A stretch of 31,324 bases of DNA from assembly GCA_041648755.1 (NCBI GenBank), contig JBAZOJ010000011.1, positions 1 through 31,324 on the forward strand. The letters run 5' to 3'. The translations under genes were made by a program, and so were the position numbers. Shown in pieces: positions 14,931 to 23,886 of this stretch. The stretch comes from JBAZOJ01 sp041648755 (GTDB lineage: Bacteria; Planctomycetota; B143-G9). Within the stretch, counting starts at the first letter, position 1. Each line of letters opens with the position of its first letter. The notes beneath the pieces were generated by a model that was given only the letters and a program-made list of their open reading frames with translations, was not told the origin of the DNA and searched no databases.

Positions 14931-15439
14931 TGACAGTGGACTTTGTCAAGGTGATCCCGTTTCGCATGACGCCCGACGGGCTGCGGATACTGGTTCTCAG
15001 GCGCACGCCCCATGACAACCTCGGCGACGATTTCTGGCAGGTCGTGTCCGGTACGCTCAAACGGGACGAATGGAGCCCCATGACCGCGCTGCGCGAGGTC
15101 GAGGAAGAAACCGGGCTTTCGCCGCTGTCGCTGTTCGAAGTCGATACGATTGCGCGCATCTGGCTTCGCAGACAGGATCGCATCATATGGGGCTCGGTGT
15201 TTGCCAGCGAGATGTCAGCGGGCGAAGTGCGTCTCAGTGAGGAACACGTCGAATTTCGCTGGGAAACCATCGAAGGTGCCTTGCGCTTGTTGCCAAGGCG
15301 CAGCCAGCGCGAGATAATCCACGTCTTTGTGGAGGACCTCGTCCGCGACAACAGGTGGGACGAGTTCCGAATGTGGGACGTCAGCCGCGGCTGGGCAAGG
15401 TTCAAGCCCCCTAACGGCACGATAGACCGCAATTTCTGA
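14930..15439 (+). CDS. Nudix hydrolase, possibly NudB-like
   Basis: The 169-residue protein has a complete Nudix box: G-TLKRD-E-WSPMTAL-REVEEETGL, i.e. Gx5Ex7RExxEExGx, which binds the Mg ions for cleavage of a nucleoside diphosphate-linked substrate. The surrounding DFWQVVSG before the box and EEHVEFRWETIEGA after it recall NudB, the dihydroneopterin triphosphate pyrophosphatase of folate synthesis; E. coli NudB has a similar DFWQSVTG and EHLAYKW. Substrate cannot be fixed from sequence alone. The start is GTG, overlapping the mnmG stop by one base, with AAGGAG seven bases upstream. No folate genes are nearby. Confidence 0.85.
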   Translation: MTVDFVKVIPFRMTPDGLRILVLRRTPHDNLGDDFWQVVSGTLKRDEWSPMTALREVEEETGLSPLSLFEVDTIARIWLRRQDRIIWGSVFASEMSAGEVRLSEEHVEFRWETIEGALRLLPRRSQREIIHVFVEDLVRDNRWDEFRMWDVSRGWARFKPPNGTIDRNF

Positions 15440-15571
15440 CGCACGAGTTCTGGCGGGGTCGCCGAAAACCCGTGAACAAGTATCGGGCTTGCGCGAATAT
15501 AGGGGTGACGATAGGCATTGAAGGGTAGCTTCTGAGCACCGAACGCGCATTTCGATCCGGAAGGAGAGCCT
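15440..15571 (+). other. Intergenic region before the DUF3160 array
   Basis: These 132 bases hold no gene. I find no hexamer pair close to sigma-70 consensus, in contrast to other gaps here. The only clear element is the ribosome site AAGGAGAG just before ATG 15572. The promoter of the DUF3160 genes is either a weak or alternative-sigma type in this stretch, or lies upstream of mnmG. Confidence 0.5.
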
Positions 15572-17707
15572 ATGACCACTGGCAGAAGGATGATTTCCCT
15601 GTTGCTCGCCCTGGCTTTGATGGGGACGCTGGCGGCGAACGCGGGCGGCGAGGAGCCTGCTGCCAAGATTGGAAAGGGCTTTGCCTCGCTGTACACCCCC
15701 GTAACGTACACGGTAAATCCCTGCGTCAAGGGATACTCGCTGCCCCTTGCGGAAGGTTCCGTCGCCGCATGCAAGGCACTTGAGATTATGGGCATCGCCC
15801 CGAACGATCCGGGGCTGCTCGCCCGGGGCTTCGCGCTTGCCGACAGGCCTGATTCTGACGACATCGCCACCTATTATGCGATGCTGACCAATTCCAGAAT
15901 CCCGGTACTCCTCACCGCCGATGCCGCCCTCCATATGCAGCACTGCCTGTTTATGGAGACGCTGGCAAAACTGGAGCAGGATGTCCTGAAGTCGAGTCTC
16001 GCCGACGTGATCCGCGAGATTAAGGCAAGGGCGGAAGAGCACCTTGGCGACAAGTCGAGCGCGATGCAGAAGAATGCGCGCGAGATGATAGTCTCCTACT
16101 GCGCCGTCGTGCTGGCCCTGTTGGAGGGCTCCACCCGGACGAAAATTGACGCAGCAGACAAGGAGATTCTTCTTATCGAGAATCACTCTGGCTCTGCCCC
16201 TTCTCCCATTTTCGGGTACTCAGAGGACTACTCGCAGTACATTCCCCGGGGCCATTACACTGCCTCCGAGAGTTTGGAGCACTATTTCAAAGCCATGATG
16301 TGGGTAGGTAGGATGACCTTTCTTGCCAAGGGGCCCTTCGTTGACTTGGAGACCGCCAAAGTGCAGAGCACTGCTGCGCTCATGCTGTCAGGATATCTTG
16401 AGAATGTGAGGGCAAAATACGACGCAATCTACTCGGCGACGGCGTTCTTTGCTGGCTTCTCCGACGATCTTAGGCCGGACTCCTACGCGGCCATCGCCAG
16501 GAAGCTCTTTGGCATCAACCCTCCCGACCTGACGTCGCCCGAAAGGTATGCCAGGTTCCTGTGGGAGATCGCACAACAGATTCCTCCGGACGTATACAGT
16601 GGAACGGGCGCCGTGGTTCTTCCACCTTCTTCTCTCGAGGTTCCCAAGCCGGAAGTCCTCGACAAAATCCTCTCTGACACCACCGGCTTGCGGCTGATGG
16701 GGCAGCGTTTTACCATTGATGGCTATTGGCACGGTCGCCTGACATCCCCAAGCGTCGGCAAGTTCAACGGTACGACCCCTCCATTCGCCAACGCGCCCAG
16801 CCGCACGATGGTAACCTCTCTTGATGTGATGGCCCTGCTCGGAAGCGATGTGGCAAAGGCGATTCTCAAGGAACAGCAAATGGACGCCTACGATGGGTAC
16901 GCCGCAATGGAGACCAAGCTCGCAGGGCAATTGGGCAAACTGAGCAAGGAAAACTGGCATTCCACGATGTATATGTCCCTTCTTGACGCGGCACGTTCGC
17001 TCTTTGCGCATTCCGGCGAAGGCTGGCAACCATTCCAGCGCACTGACGCCTGGGAGCGCAGGCAACTCAACGCCGCGCTTGGCTCGTGGACTGCGCTGCG
17101 CCACGACACGATCCTTTACACCAAACAGGGCTATGGGGTGATGGGAACCGGTGGATTTCCAGAAAAGCCTGTTCCTTGCGTGGGCTACATCGAGCCCGAG
17201 CCCGAACTGTTCGCCCGAATGCTGGCGCTAAACCGGCAACTGCATGCAGGGCTTGTCAGGATTGCCCCGGATTTCAAGGACTCGATTTTGAAGATCGAGA
17301 AGTTTTCGGCTTTTCTCAACTTCTGCCTTAGCGTCTCCATCTCGGAGCTGGAGGGGAAGCAGCCGACACCGTCTGAACAGCAATGGCTGAAGTCCCTGCA
17401 TTTGGCGATCAGGGAGATCATCGGAGAGATAAACGATGACTATGTGACCACCCTCGTTGCAGATGTCTTCACCGACACAGGCGGTAGTGAAGTTCTCGAA
17501 GTCGCCACCGGCCCCATGCGTTCGATGGTAATTGTGTGGTCACGTCCTGACGGCAACCTGGAGGTGGCCGTTGGCCCCATTTACTCGTGGGAGGAGTTCA
17601 AGCAGCCAATGAACAATCGCCTTTCGGATGAGGCTTGGAGAGAGATGCTGAAGAAGGGTCCGCGACCCGCCCCGGTCTGGATGAGGCCATTTTTTGCGGG
17701 GAAGTGA
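15572..17707 (+). CDS. Secreted DUF3160 protein, copy 1
   Basis: The 711-residue protein has a Sec signal peptide (MTTGRRMISLLLALALMGTLAANA, cleavage near GGEEP). The rest matches the DUF3160 pattern: IPVLLTADAALHMQH (about 110-124), DYSQYIPRGHYT followed by a YFKAMMWVGRMTFLAKG helix, SWTALRHDTILYTKQGY, PEPELFARMLALN, TLVADVFTD, and GPIYSWEEF-KQP with RLSDEAWREML near the end. DUF3160 proteins are large, mostly helical, secreted proteins of unknown function in diverse bacteria; I see no accepted catalytic motif. This copy is the most divergent of the three and lacks about eight residues (after FLAKG) that copies 2 and 3 share. AAGGAGAG precedes the ATG. Confidence 0.85.
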   Translation: MTTGRRMISLLLALALMGTLAANAGGEEPAAKIGKGFASLYTPVTYTVNPCVKGYSLPLAEGSVAACKALEIMGIAPNDPGLLARGFALADRPDSDDIATYYAMLTNSRIPVLLTADAALHMQHCLFMETLAKLEQDVLKSSLADVIREIKARAEEHLGDKSSAMQKNAREMIVSYCAVVLALLEGSTRTKIDAADKEILLIENHSGSAPSPIFGYSEDYSQYIPRGHYTASESLEHYFKAMMWVGRMTFLAKGPFVDLETAKVQSTAALMLSGYLENVRAKYDAIYSATAFFAGFSDDLRPDSYAAIARKLFGINPPDLTSPERYARFLWEIAQQIPPDVYSGTGAVVLPPSSLEVPKPEVLDKILSDTTGLRLMGQRFTIDGYWHGRLTSPSVGKFNGTTPPFANAPSRTMVTSLDVMALLGSDVAKAILKEQQMDAYDGYAAMETKLAGQLGKLSKENWHSTMYMSLLDAARSLFAHSGEGWQPFQRTDAWERRQLNAALGSWTALRHDTILYTKQGYGVMGTGGFPEKPVPCVGYIEPEPELFARMLALNRQLHAGLVRIAPDFKDSILKIEKFSAFLNFCLSVSISELEGKQPTPSEQQWLKSLHLAIREIIGEINDDYVTTLVADVFTDTGGSEVLEVATGPMRSMVIVWSRPDGNLEVAVGPIYSWEEFKQPMNNRLSDEAWREMLKKGPRPAPVWMRPFFAGK

Positions 17708-17728
17708 ACTCAAAGGAGACGAGAGCCT

Positions 17729-19894
17729 ATGAACGCTGCGAGAAGGGCCGCTTCACTGTTGCTTGCATTTGCGCTTCTGGGGACACTTGCCGGAATCGCG
17801 GTCGGTGAGGAGCCCGCCGCAAAGATCGGCACAGGCTTCGCCTCTTTCTACAAACCAGTGGAATACACCGTCAATCCCTGCGTCAAGGGCTACTCGCTTC
17901 CCCTTGCCGAAGGCTCCGTCGCTCAATGCAAATCCTTGGACATGATGGGAATTTCCTGCAACGATCCCGGGCTGCTTGCCAGGGGTTTTGCCGTTTCCGA
18001 CAAGCCAGCAACGGATGACATTGCCACCTACTTCACATGGCTTACGGACTATGAAGTGCCAGTTCTCCTCACGGCCGATGCTGTCCTTCATATGCAACAT
18101 GTGTTGTTCATGAAATCGCTTGCAGACCTCGAAGAAAACGTGCTTAAGCAGTATCTCACCGCAGCGATGCGCGAGATTAAGGCAAGAGCAGAGGAGTACA
18201 TAGGCGACGAGACAGAACCCTCGCGGCGGAAAGCCCGAGAGATGATCGTTTCCTATTGTCTCGTTGCATTGGCATTGCTGGAGGGTTCCTCCGAGACGAA
18301 GGACGATGTCGCTAATAGGGAACTTGACTTGATCGGCAGACACTCCATGGTGTCCCCGTCACCAATTTTCACTTACAAGGAGGATTATTCGCAGTATGTT
18401 CCTCGAGGACACTACACCCGCAATGAGAATCTGAAACAATACTTCAGGACCATGATGTGGCTCGGAAGAATGACCTTCCTTGCCAAGGGGAAGATGCCGG
18501 GAATCGAAGACGCTCTTGTGAATGTGGAAACCGCCCAGGTGCAGAGCCTCGCCGCGCTTCTGCTTCCCGCGTATATGTCCAGGGAGCGTGCGAAATATGA
18601 TGCAATATATTCGGCCACATCGTTCTTTGCAGGCTTTTCAGACGATCTCACCCCGGACTCCTACGCTCGGATCTCAAGAGGCCTATTCGGCGACAACCCT
18701 CCCGACCTCTCCTCCCCTGAGAAATATGCCGAGTTCCTCAGGCAAATCGCCCTGCAAATTCCCCCAGCCATCTACAGTGGCACAGGCGATGTCAAGGTCA
18801 CTGATCCCGCTGCACTTGAAGGAGTGCCCAGACCGGAAGTCCTCGACAAGATCCTCTCCGACACAGTCGGCCTTCGGCTGATGGGACAGCGCTTCACTGT
18901 TGACGGTTACTGGCATGGCCGCCTGTGTTCCCCATCAGTCGGCGGATATACCGGCACTGGCGAGCCGTTCACGAACACCCCGAGTCGCAGCATGGTCACC
19001 TCGCTCGACGTAATGGCTCTGCTCGGCAGCGTAGAGGCGAAAGCTATCATGAAGGAACACCAACTCGACGCCTACGACGGCTATGCGGAAATGGCTACAA
19101 AGCTTTCTGCCCAGATGGGCAAGCTATCCGCTGACAACTGGCACTCGACGATGTTTATGTCAACCCTTGACGCGGCGCGGTCGTTGTTCGCGCGATCTGG
19201 TGAAGGTTGGCAGCCGTTCCAGCGCACCGACGCCTGGGAACGCAGGCAACTCAATGCCGCCCTCGGCTCCTGGACTGCGCTGCGCCATGATACGATCCTC
19301 TACGCCAAACAGCCCAAAAGTCCGAAGATGAGAGGGAGTGCAGCGCCGTATGAGCCCGTTCCTTGCGTGGGATACATCGAGCCGGAGCCAGAACTTTTTG
19401 CCCGCATGCTGGCGCTCAATCGCCAATTGCAGGCAGGGCTTGCCAAGATCGCGCCCGAGCGCGAGGGATTGACTCTTGAGATCGAGGCGTTCTCTGGTTT
19501 TCTTGAGTTCTGCCTCAAGGTCTCCATATCAGAATTGGAGGGGAGGCAGCCGACCCCATCTGAACAACAGTGGCTGAAGGGCCTCGGAACAACAATTAAT
19601 AGGATTATTGGGCGGGAACCCCGTGACTTCAGAACTACGCTTGTCGCCGATGTCTTCACGGATCCAAACAGAAAGCAAGTCCTCGAAGTCGCTACGGGCA
19701 AGATGCGTTCTTTGGTGGTCATCTGGTCGCGGTCGGATGGAGTGCTGGAAGTTGCGGTCGGCCCCGTCTACTCGTGGGAGGAGTTCAAGCAGCCGATGGG
19801 CGACCGCCTGACCGACGAAGCTTGGATCGAACTGGTCGGCAAGGGCCCTCGCGCTGCCCCGGTCTGGCTGCAACCGTTCTTTGCGGGGAAGTGA
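17729..19894 (+). CDS. Secreted DUF3160 protein, copy 2
   Basis: The 721-residue paralog of its two neighbours starts 21 bases after copy 1. Signal peptide MNAARRAASLLLAFALLGTLAGIAV, cleavage near GEEPAAK. The same family blocks are present: VPVLLTADAVLHMQH, DYSQYVPRGHYTRNENL, a segment from NWHST to LRHDTILYAKQ that is nearly invariant among the three, PEPELFARMLALN, VADVFTD and YSWEEFKQPMGDRLTDEAW. Copy-specific differences cluster near residues 91-110 and around residue 540 (PKSPKMRGSAAPYEP). The DNA around its start and that of copy 3 is almost identical, showing a tandem duplication of a unit of about 2.19 kb. Function unknown. Confidence 0.85.
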   Translation: MNAARRAASLLLAFALLGTLAGIAVGEEPAAKIGTGFASFYKPVEYTVNPCVKGYSLPLAEGSVAQCKSLDMMGISCNDPGLLARGFAVSDKPATDDIATYFTWLTDYEVPVLLTADAVLHMQHVLFMKSLADLEENVLKQYLTAAMREIKARAEEYIGDETEPSRRKAREMIVSYCLVALALLEGSSETKDDVANRELDLIGRHSMVSPSPIFTYKEDYSQYVPRGHYTRNENLKQYFRTMMWLGRMTFLAKGKMPGIEDALVNVETAQVQSLAALLLPAYMSRERAKYDAIYSATSFFAGFSDDLTPDSYARISRGLFGDNPPDLSSPEKYAEFLRQIALQIPPAIYSGTGDVKVTDPAALEGVPRPEVLDKILSDTVGLRLMGQRFTVDGYWHGRLCSPSVGGYTGTGEPFTNTPSRSMVTSLDVMALLGSVEAKAIMKEHQLDAYDGYAEMATKLSAQMGKLSADNWHSTMFMSTLDAARSLFARSGEGWQPFQRTDAWERRQLNAALGSWTALRHDTILYAKQPKSPKMRGSAAPYEPVPCVGYIEPEPELFARMLALNRQLQAGLAKIAPEREGLTLEIEAFSGFLEFCLKVSISELEGRQPTPSEQQWLKGLGTTINRIIGREPRDFRTTLVADVFTDPNRKQVLEVATGKMRSLVVIWSRSDGVLEVAVGPVYSWEEFKQPMGDRLTDEAWIELVGKGPRAAPVWLQPFFAGK

Positions 19895-19917
19895 ACTCAA
19901 AGGAGAGTAGAGAGCCT

Positions 19918-22068
19918 ATGAATGCTGCGAGAAGGGCCGCTTCACTGTTGCTTGCATTTGCGCTTTTCGGAACACTTGCCGGAATCGCGGTAGGTGAGGA
20001 GCCCGCCGCAAAGATCGGCACAGGCTTTGCCTCTTTCTACAAACCGGTGGAATACACCGTCAATCCCTGCGTCAAGGGCTACTCGCTGCCCCTTGCCGAA
20101 GGTTCCGTCGCCGCCTGCAAGGCACTTGATATTATGGGTATCGCCCCGAACGATCCGGGGCTGCTCGCCCGCGGATTCGCGCTGTCGGATAAGCTCTTGT
20201 CAATGAACATCGCCTACTATTACTCAAGCATGACCGGTAGCGAAGTGCCGGTTTTCCTCACCGCCGATACCGTTCTCCATATGCAGCACGTCTTGTTTAT
20301 GAAGTCGCTGGCTGCCCTCGAGGAAAATGAACTGAGCCGCTCTATAGTCGAAGTGATGTGCGAGATTAAAGTACGCGCGGAAATGAACCTCGGCGACGAG
20401 CCAGATTCAATGCGGCGGAGGGCACGTGAGCTGATCAGTTCCTACTGCAAAGTCGCCTTGGCTTTGCTGGACAGCTATGCCGAGACCAAAGATAATGCAG
20501 TTAAGGGGGAGCTTGCCCTGATCGAACATCACGCAGGGTCAAGCCCATCACCGATTTTCGGGTACGCGGAGGACTACTCGCAGTACGTACCTCGTGGACA
20601 CTACACCCACTCGGAAAAGCTGAAGAAGTACTTCAGGGCGATGACCTGGATCGGGCGGATGACCTTCCTTGCCAAGGGCAAGATGCCTGGGATGGAAGAC
20701 GCTCTCGTGGATTTGAAAACCGCGCAGGTGCAGAGTCTCGCCGCGCTTATGCTTCCTGGATATCTTGCTTCCAAGCGTGCGAAATACGATGCAATCTACT
20801 CGGCCACGTCGTTCTTTGCAGGCTTCTCCGACGACCTCACGATGGATGCTTATTCCGGTATTGCCAGAAAGCTCTTTGGCGACAAACCTCCCGATCTCTC
20901 CTCGCCTGAGAAATACGCCGAGTTCCTGAAAGAGATTGCCTTACTGCTTCCGCCGGACATATACGGCAGCACAGGAGGCATCGCGGTCGGCGATCTGGCT
21001 GCCCTGGAGGGAGCACCCAAGCCGGAGCTTCTTGACAAGCTCCTTTCTGTCACAACCGGGTTCCGGCTGATGGGGCAGCGCTTCGCTATCGACAGCTACT
21101 GGCACGGTCGGCTCTGCTATCCGAGCGTCGGCAAGTTCAGTGGAACCGCCGAGCCCTTTACTAACGCCCCGTATCGGACGATGGTTAGCTCTCTCGATGT
21201 GATGGCGCTTCTTGGCAGCGCCGAAGCCAAGGCAATTCTGAAAGACCAGCAACTGGACGCCTACGAAGGATACGCGGAGATGGCTGCAAAGCTCTCTGCC
21301 CAGATGGGCAAGCTGTCCGCTGACAACTGGCACTCCACGATGTTCATGTCAACCCTTGACGCTGCGCGTTCGCTCTTCGCGCGTTCCGGCGAAGGCTGGC
21401 AGCCGTTCCAGCGCACCGACGCCTGGGAACGCAGGCAACTCAATGCCGCCCTCGGCTCCTGGACAGCGTTGCGCCACGACACGCTCCTGTATATCAAGCA
21501 TGGTGGGGAAGGCGATGCCGGGCCGTCTAACAAGCCCTGTGTAGGGTACGTTGAGCCCGAACCAGATCTGTTCGCCCGCATGCTGGCGCTGAACCGGCAA
21601 TTGCAGGCCGGGCTTGTAAGAATCGCGCCAACTTTCGAGGGCTTGACTGGGGAAATAGAGGCATTCTCTGGTTTTCTTGATATCTGCCTGAAGATATCCA
21701 TCTCAGAGTTGGAAGGCAAGCAACCGACAGAAGCCGAACAGCAGTGGCTGAAGGCCCTTGGCACAACGATCTGGAAGATAATTGGTCGGGAACCCCGCGA
21801 CTTCAGCACCATCCTTGTTGCCGATGTCTTCGGCGACGGGATCACTGGCCAAGTCCTCGAGACCGCCACCGGTCAGATGCGTTCGATGGCGGTCGTCTGG
21901 GCGAGGCCGGACGGCACTCTTGAGGTTGCTGTCGGCCCCATCTACTCGTGGGAGGAGTTCAAGCAGCCGATGGGCGACCGCCTGACCGATGAAGCATGGA
22001 TCGAAATGGTCCGCAAAGGTTCCCGCACAGCCCCTGTCTGGTTGCAGCCGTTCTTTGCGGGGAAGTGA
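19918..22068 (+). CDS. Secreted DUF3160 protein, copy 3
   Basis: The 716-residue third paralog. ATG 19918 is chosen because it matches the start of copy 2 (signal peptide MNAARRAASLLLAFALFGTLAGIAV) and is preceded by AAAGGAGAG; the frame is open further upstream inside copy 2, but that part is a shadow. Family blocks are as in the other copies (VPVFLTADTVLHMQH, YSQYVPRGHYT, SWTALRHDTLLYIK, PEPDLFARMLALN, YSWEEFKQPMGDRLTDEAW). The first 60 codons are nearly identical to copy 2, but codons from about 61 to 88 are nearly identical to copy 1: a mosaic. It ends 31 bases before gatC with no terminator between, so read-through into gatCA is likely. Confidence 0.85.
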   Translation: MNAARRAASLLLAFALFGTLAGIAVGEEPAAKIGTGFASFYKPVEYTVNPCVKGYSLPLAEGSVAACKALDIMGIAPNDPGLLARGFALSDKLLSMNIAYYYSSMTGSEVPVFLTADTVLHMQHVLFMKSLAALEENELSRSIVEVMCEIKVRAEMNLGDEPDSMRRRARELISSYCKVALALLDSYAETKDNAVKGELALIEHHAGSSPSPIFGYAEDYSQYVPRGHYTHSEKLKKYFRAMTWIGRMTFLAKGKMPGMEDALVDLKTAQVQSLAALMLPGYLASKRAKYDAIYSATSFFAGFSDDLTMDAYSGIARKLFGDKPPDLSSPEKYAEFLKEIALLLPPDIYGSTGGIAVGDLAALEGAPKPELLDKLLSVTTGFRLMGQRFAIDSYWHGRLCYPSVGKFSGTAEPFTNAPYRTMVSSLDVMALLGSAEAKAILKDQQLDAYEGYAEMAAKLSAQMGKLSADNWHSTMFMSTLDAARSLFARSGEGWQPFQRTDAWERRQLNAALGSWTALRHDTLLYIKHGGEGDAGPSNKPCVGYVEPEPDLFARMLALNRQLQAGLVRIAPTFEGLTGEIEAFSGFLDICLKISISELEGKQPTEAEQQWLKALGTTIWKIIGREPRDFSTILVADVFGDGITGQVLETATGQMRSMAVVWARPDGTLEVAVGPIYSWEEFKQPMGDRLTDEAWIEMVRKGSRTAPVWLQPFFAGK

Positions 22069-22099
22069 GGCAGGCACAAGCCAATGGAAAGGGCAGGTT

Positions 22100-22414
22100 A
22101 TGCACTCCAGTGAAGTGGAGAAGCCGGTAGGAAACCCCGTGCCCGACATCCGGCATATCGCTCGGCTCGCAAGGCTGGAACTTACCGCCGAGGAGGAAAA
22201 GTCCCTCGCGGCCCAGTTGGACGCCATACTTGCTGCGTTCCGCGGCATTGCCGACGCCGATGTGTCTGCTCTCGATGACGAGACTCTTGCGAACGAAAGC
22301 TCCTGTCCTCTGCGTCCCGACGAGATAAAGCCCTCCGTCCCGCGCGACGAAATCCTCCGTTCTGCTCCCTGCGCGGAAGGCGGCGTCTTCAAGGTCCCAA
22401 GGGTTATCCCCTGA
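22100..22414 (+). CDS. gatC: Asp-tRNA(Asn)/Glu-tRNA(Gln) amidotransferase subunit C
   Basis: GatC is the small clamp subunit that holds GatA and GatB together in the tRNA-dependent amidotransferase. The 104-residue protein has the family pattern: IRHIARLARLELTAEEEKSLAAQLDAILAAF, a DADVSALDD turn, LRPDEIKPSV and finally EILRSAPCAEGGVFKVPRVI. ATG 22100 has CAGG upstream and gives the normal length. The stop overlaps the gatA start by one base (TGATG), so the genes are translationally coupled. Confidence 0.93.
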   Translation: MHSSEVEKPVGNPVPDIRHIARLARLELTAEEEKSLAAQLDAILAAFRGIADADVSALDDETLANESSCPLRPDEIKPSVPRDEILRSAPCAEGGVFKVPRVIP

Positions 22415-23886
22415 TGCCTTTGCACGCGGAAATCTCCGGACTCTCCCCCGCGGACATTGCCCGAATGGTGGCGGGGGGCGAACTGCGGGCCGCGGATGTG
22501 CTGGACTGCTTCGAGCAGCGCGTCCGATCACTGAACCCCCGGCTGAACGCATTTATCGGCGAAAGTTGCGACGATGCCCGTGCGGCTGCCGGGAAGATCG
22601 ACCGCGATGTTGCCGAAGGAATTCCTCCTGGCAGACTTGCCGGGGTCCCCGTCGCCGTGAAGGCAAACATCTGCCGCCGTGGCCAGCCGACGCATTGTTG
22701 CTCGCGCATCCTCGGCGATTATCGCCCCCCCTATGACGCCACGGTTGTCGAACGCATCCGCAGCGCTGGCGGGATCCCCGTCGGTCCTACGAATATGGAC
22801 GAGTTCGCAATGGGCTCTTCGACCGAGTACTCGGCATTTGGCCCCACAGTCAATCCATGGGGCTCGCGGCTGATCCCCGGAGGCTCGTCTGGAGGCGCCG
22901 CCGCTGCGGTCGCTGCGGGCCTGTCACCGCTTGCGCTGGGCTCAGACACTGGCGGAAGCGTCAGGCAACCGGCGGCCCTGTGCGGGGTTGTCGGCTTCAA
23001 GCCAACCTGGGGCGAGGTGTCGCGGTTCGGCCTCGTGGCCTTCGCGAGTTCCCTCGACCAGGTGGGTCCGATCGGGCGCACGGTGCGCGATGCCCGTCTG
23101 CTTTTCGACGTGATCCGCGGACCTGACGAACATGACGCAACTTCGTTTCCGGCTTCCACAGCTTGCCCCAGGGCCGTGAAGTCCCTCGATGGCATTCGCC
23201 TCGGATTACCCCTGGAGTTCCTTGGCGAGGGGCTCGAAGCAGGCGTTCGCGCATCCGTTGAAACCGCGCTTGCCTCACTTCGCGACGCAGGCGCGAGCAT
23301 CGTGGATGTTTCTCTTCCGACTCTGAAATACTCCGTTCCCACGTATCACCTTGTGGCGCAGGCAGAAGCTTCGAGCAACCTGGCCCGCTTCGATGGTGTC
23401 CGGTACGGCGTCAGGGCGCCGGAGTACGACGATATCCGGCAGTTGTACGAGCGCACTCGCTCAGCGGGCTTCGGCCCGGAGGTGAAACGGCGCATCCTGC
23501 TGGGAACGTACGTGCTGTCGGCGGGCTACTACGATGAGTTCTATGTCAAAGCTTCGAAAGTCAGGCGGTTGATGCCGAGAGAGTTCGAATCTGCGTTCGC
23601 CGGGGTGGACTTCATCGTGGGGCCTACCTCTCCGGTCACTGCTTTCCCCATCGGCGCAAAGGCAGGCAATCCACTGGCCATGTACCTGTGCGATGTCTAC
23701 ACGCTGTGCGCCAACCTGGCCGGGCTGTGCGCGGTCTCCATCCCTTGCGGGCTCGCGGAGGGTCTGCCAGTCGGATTGCAGATACTGGGCCGTCCGCGTG
23801 ACGACAACGCGCTGTTGGATGTTGCCGGGTTTGCCGAGGAAGTCCTGGGTGTGCTGCCGGATCCGATGGCGGCTGCTATATCCTGA
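22414..23886 (+). CDS. gatA: Asp-tRNA(Asn)/Glu-tRNA(Gln) amidotransferase subunit A
   Basis: GatA is the glutaminase subunit: it releases ammonia from glutamine, which GatB uses to amidate Glu-tRNA(Gln) or Asp-tRNA(Asn). The 490-residue protein has the amidase signature with the Ser-cisSer-Lys triad at Lys83 (VAVKANIC), Ser158 (GGSSGG) and Ser182 (DTGGSVRQPAA). The spacings of 75 and 24 residues equal those of the Staphylococcus enzyme. Glutamine-pocket segments such as GPTNMDEFAMGSSTE are present. gatB is not in the window; the next gene is convergent. The last 11 bases overlap the 3' end of ribF. Confidence 0.96.
   Translation: MPLHAEISGLSPADIARMVAGGELRAADVLDCFEQRVRSLNPRLNAFIGESCDDARAAAGKIDRDVAEGIPPGRLAGVPVAVKANICRRGQPTHCCSRILGDYRPPYDATVVERIRSAGGIPVGPTNMDEFAMGSSTEYSAFGPTVNPWGSRLIPGGSSGGAAAAVAAGLSPLALGSDTGGSVRQPAALCGVVGFKPTWGEVSRFGLVAFASSLDQVGPIGRTVRDARLLFDVIRGPDEHDATSFPASTACPRAVKSLDGIRLGLPLEFLGEGLEAGVRASVETALASLRDAGASIVDVSLPTLKYSVPTYHLVAQAEASSNLARFDGVRYGVRAPEYDDIRQLYERTRSAGFGPEVKRRILLGTYVLSAGYYDEFYVKASKVRRLMPREFESAFAGVDFIVGPTSPVTAFPIGAKAGNPLAMYLCDVYTLCANLAGLCAVSIPCGLAEGLPVGLQILGRPRDDNALLDVAGFAEEVLGVLPDPMAAAIS

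Larger units (their letters stand above)
15572..22068 (+). repeat. Tandem triplication of DUF3160 genes
   Basis: Three full-length paralogs sit head to tail, with the same end (PFFAGK plus GCGGGGAAGTGA) and, between copies 1/2 and 2/3, the same linker ACTCAAAGGAGA. The repeat boundary lies in the last codons of each gene; the step from copy 2 to copy 3 is 2189 bases. All three frames are intact. Confidence 0.9.

Noticed and set aside
15572..22068. Tandem DUF3160 units as a composite mobile element
   Set aside because: No transposase, integrase or terminal inverted repeats are visible, and the pattern is explained by gene duplication and conversion.
22414..23886. Missing gatB read as evidence for a non-canonical amidotransferase
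   Set aside because: gatB is often encoded elsewhere in the genome. Both GatC and GatA have all normal features, so absence from the window says nothing.
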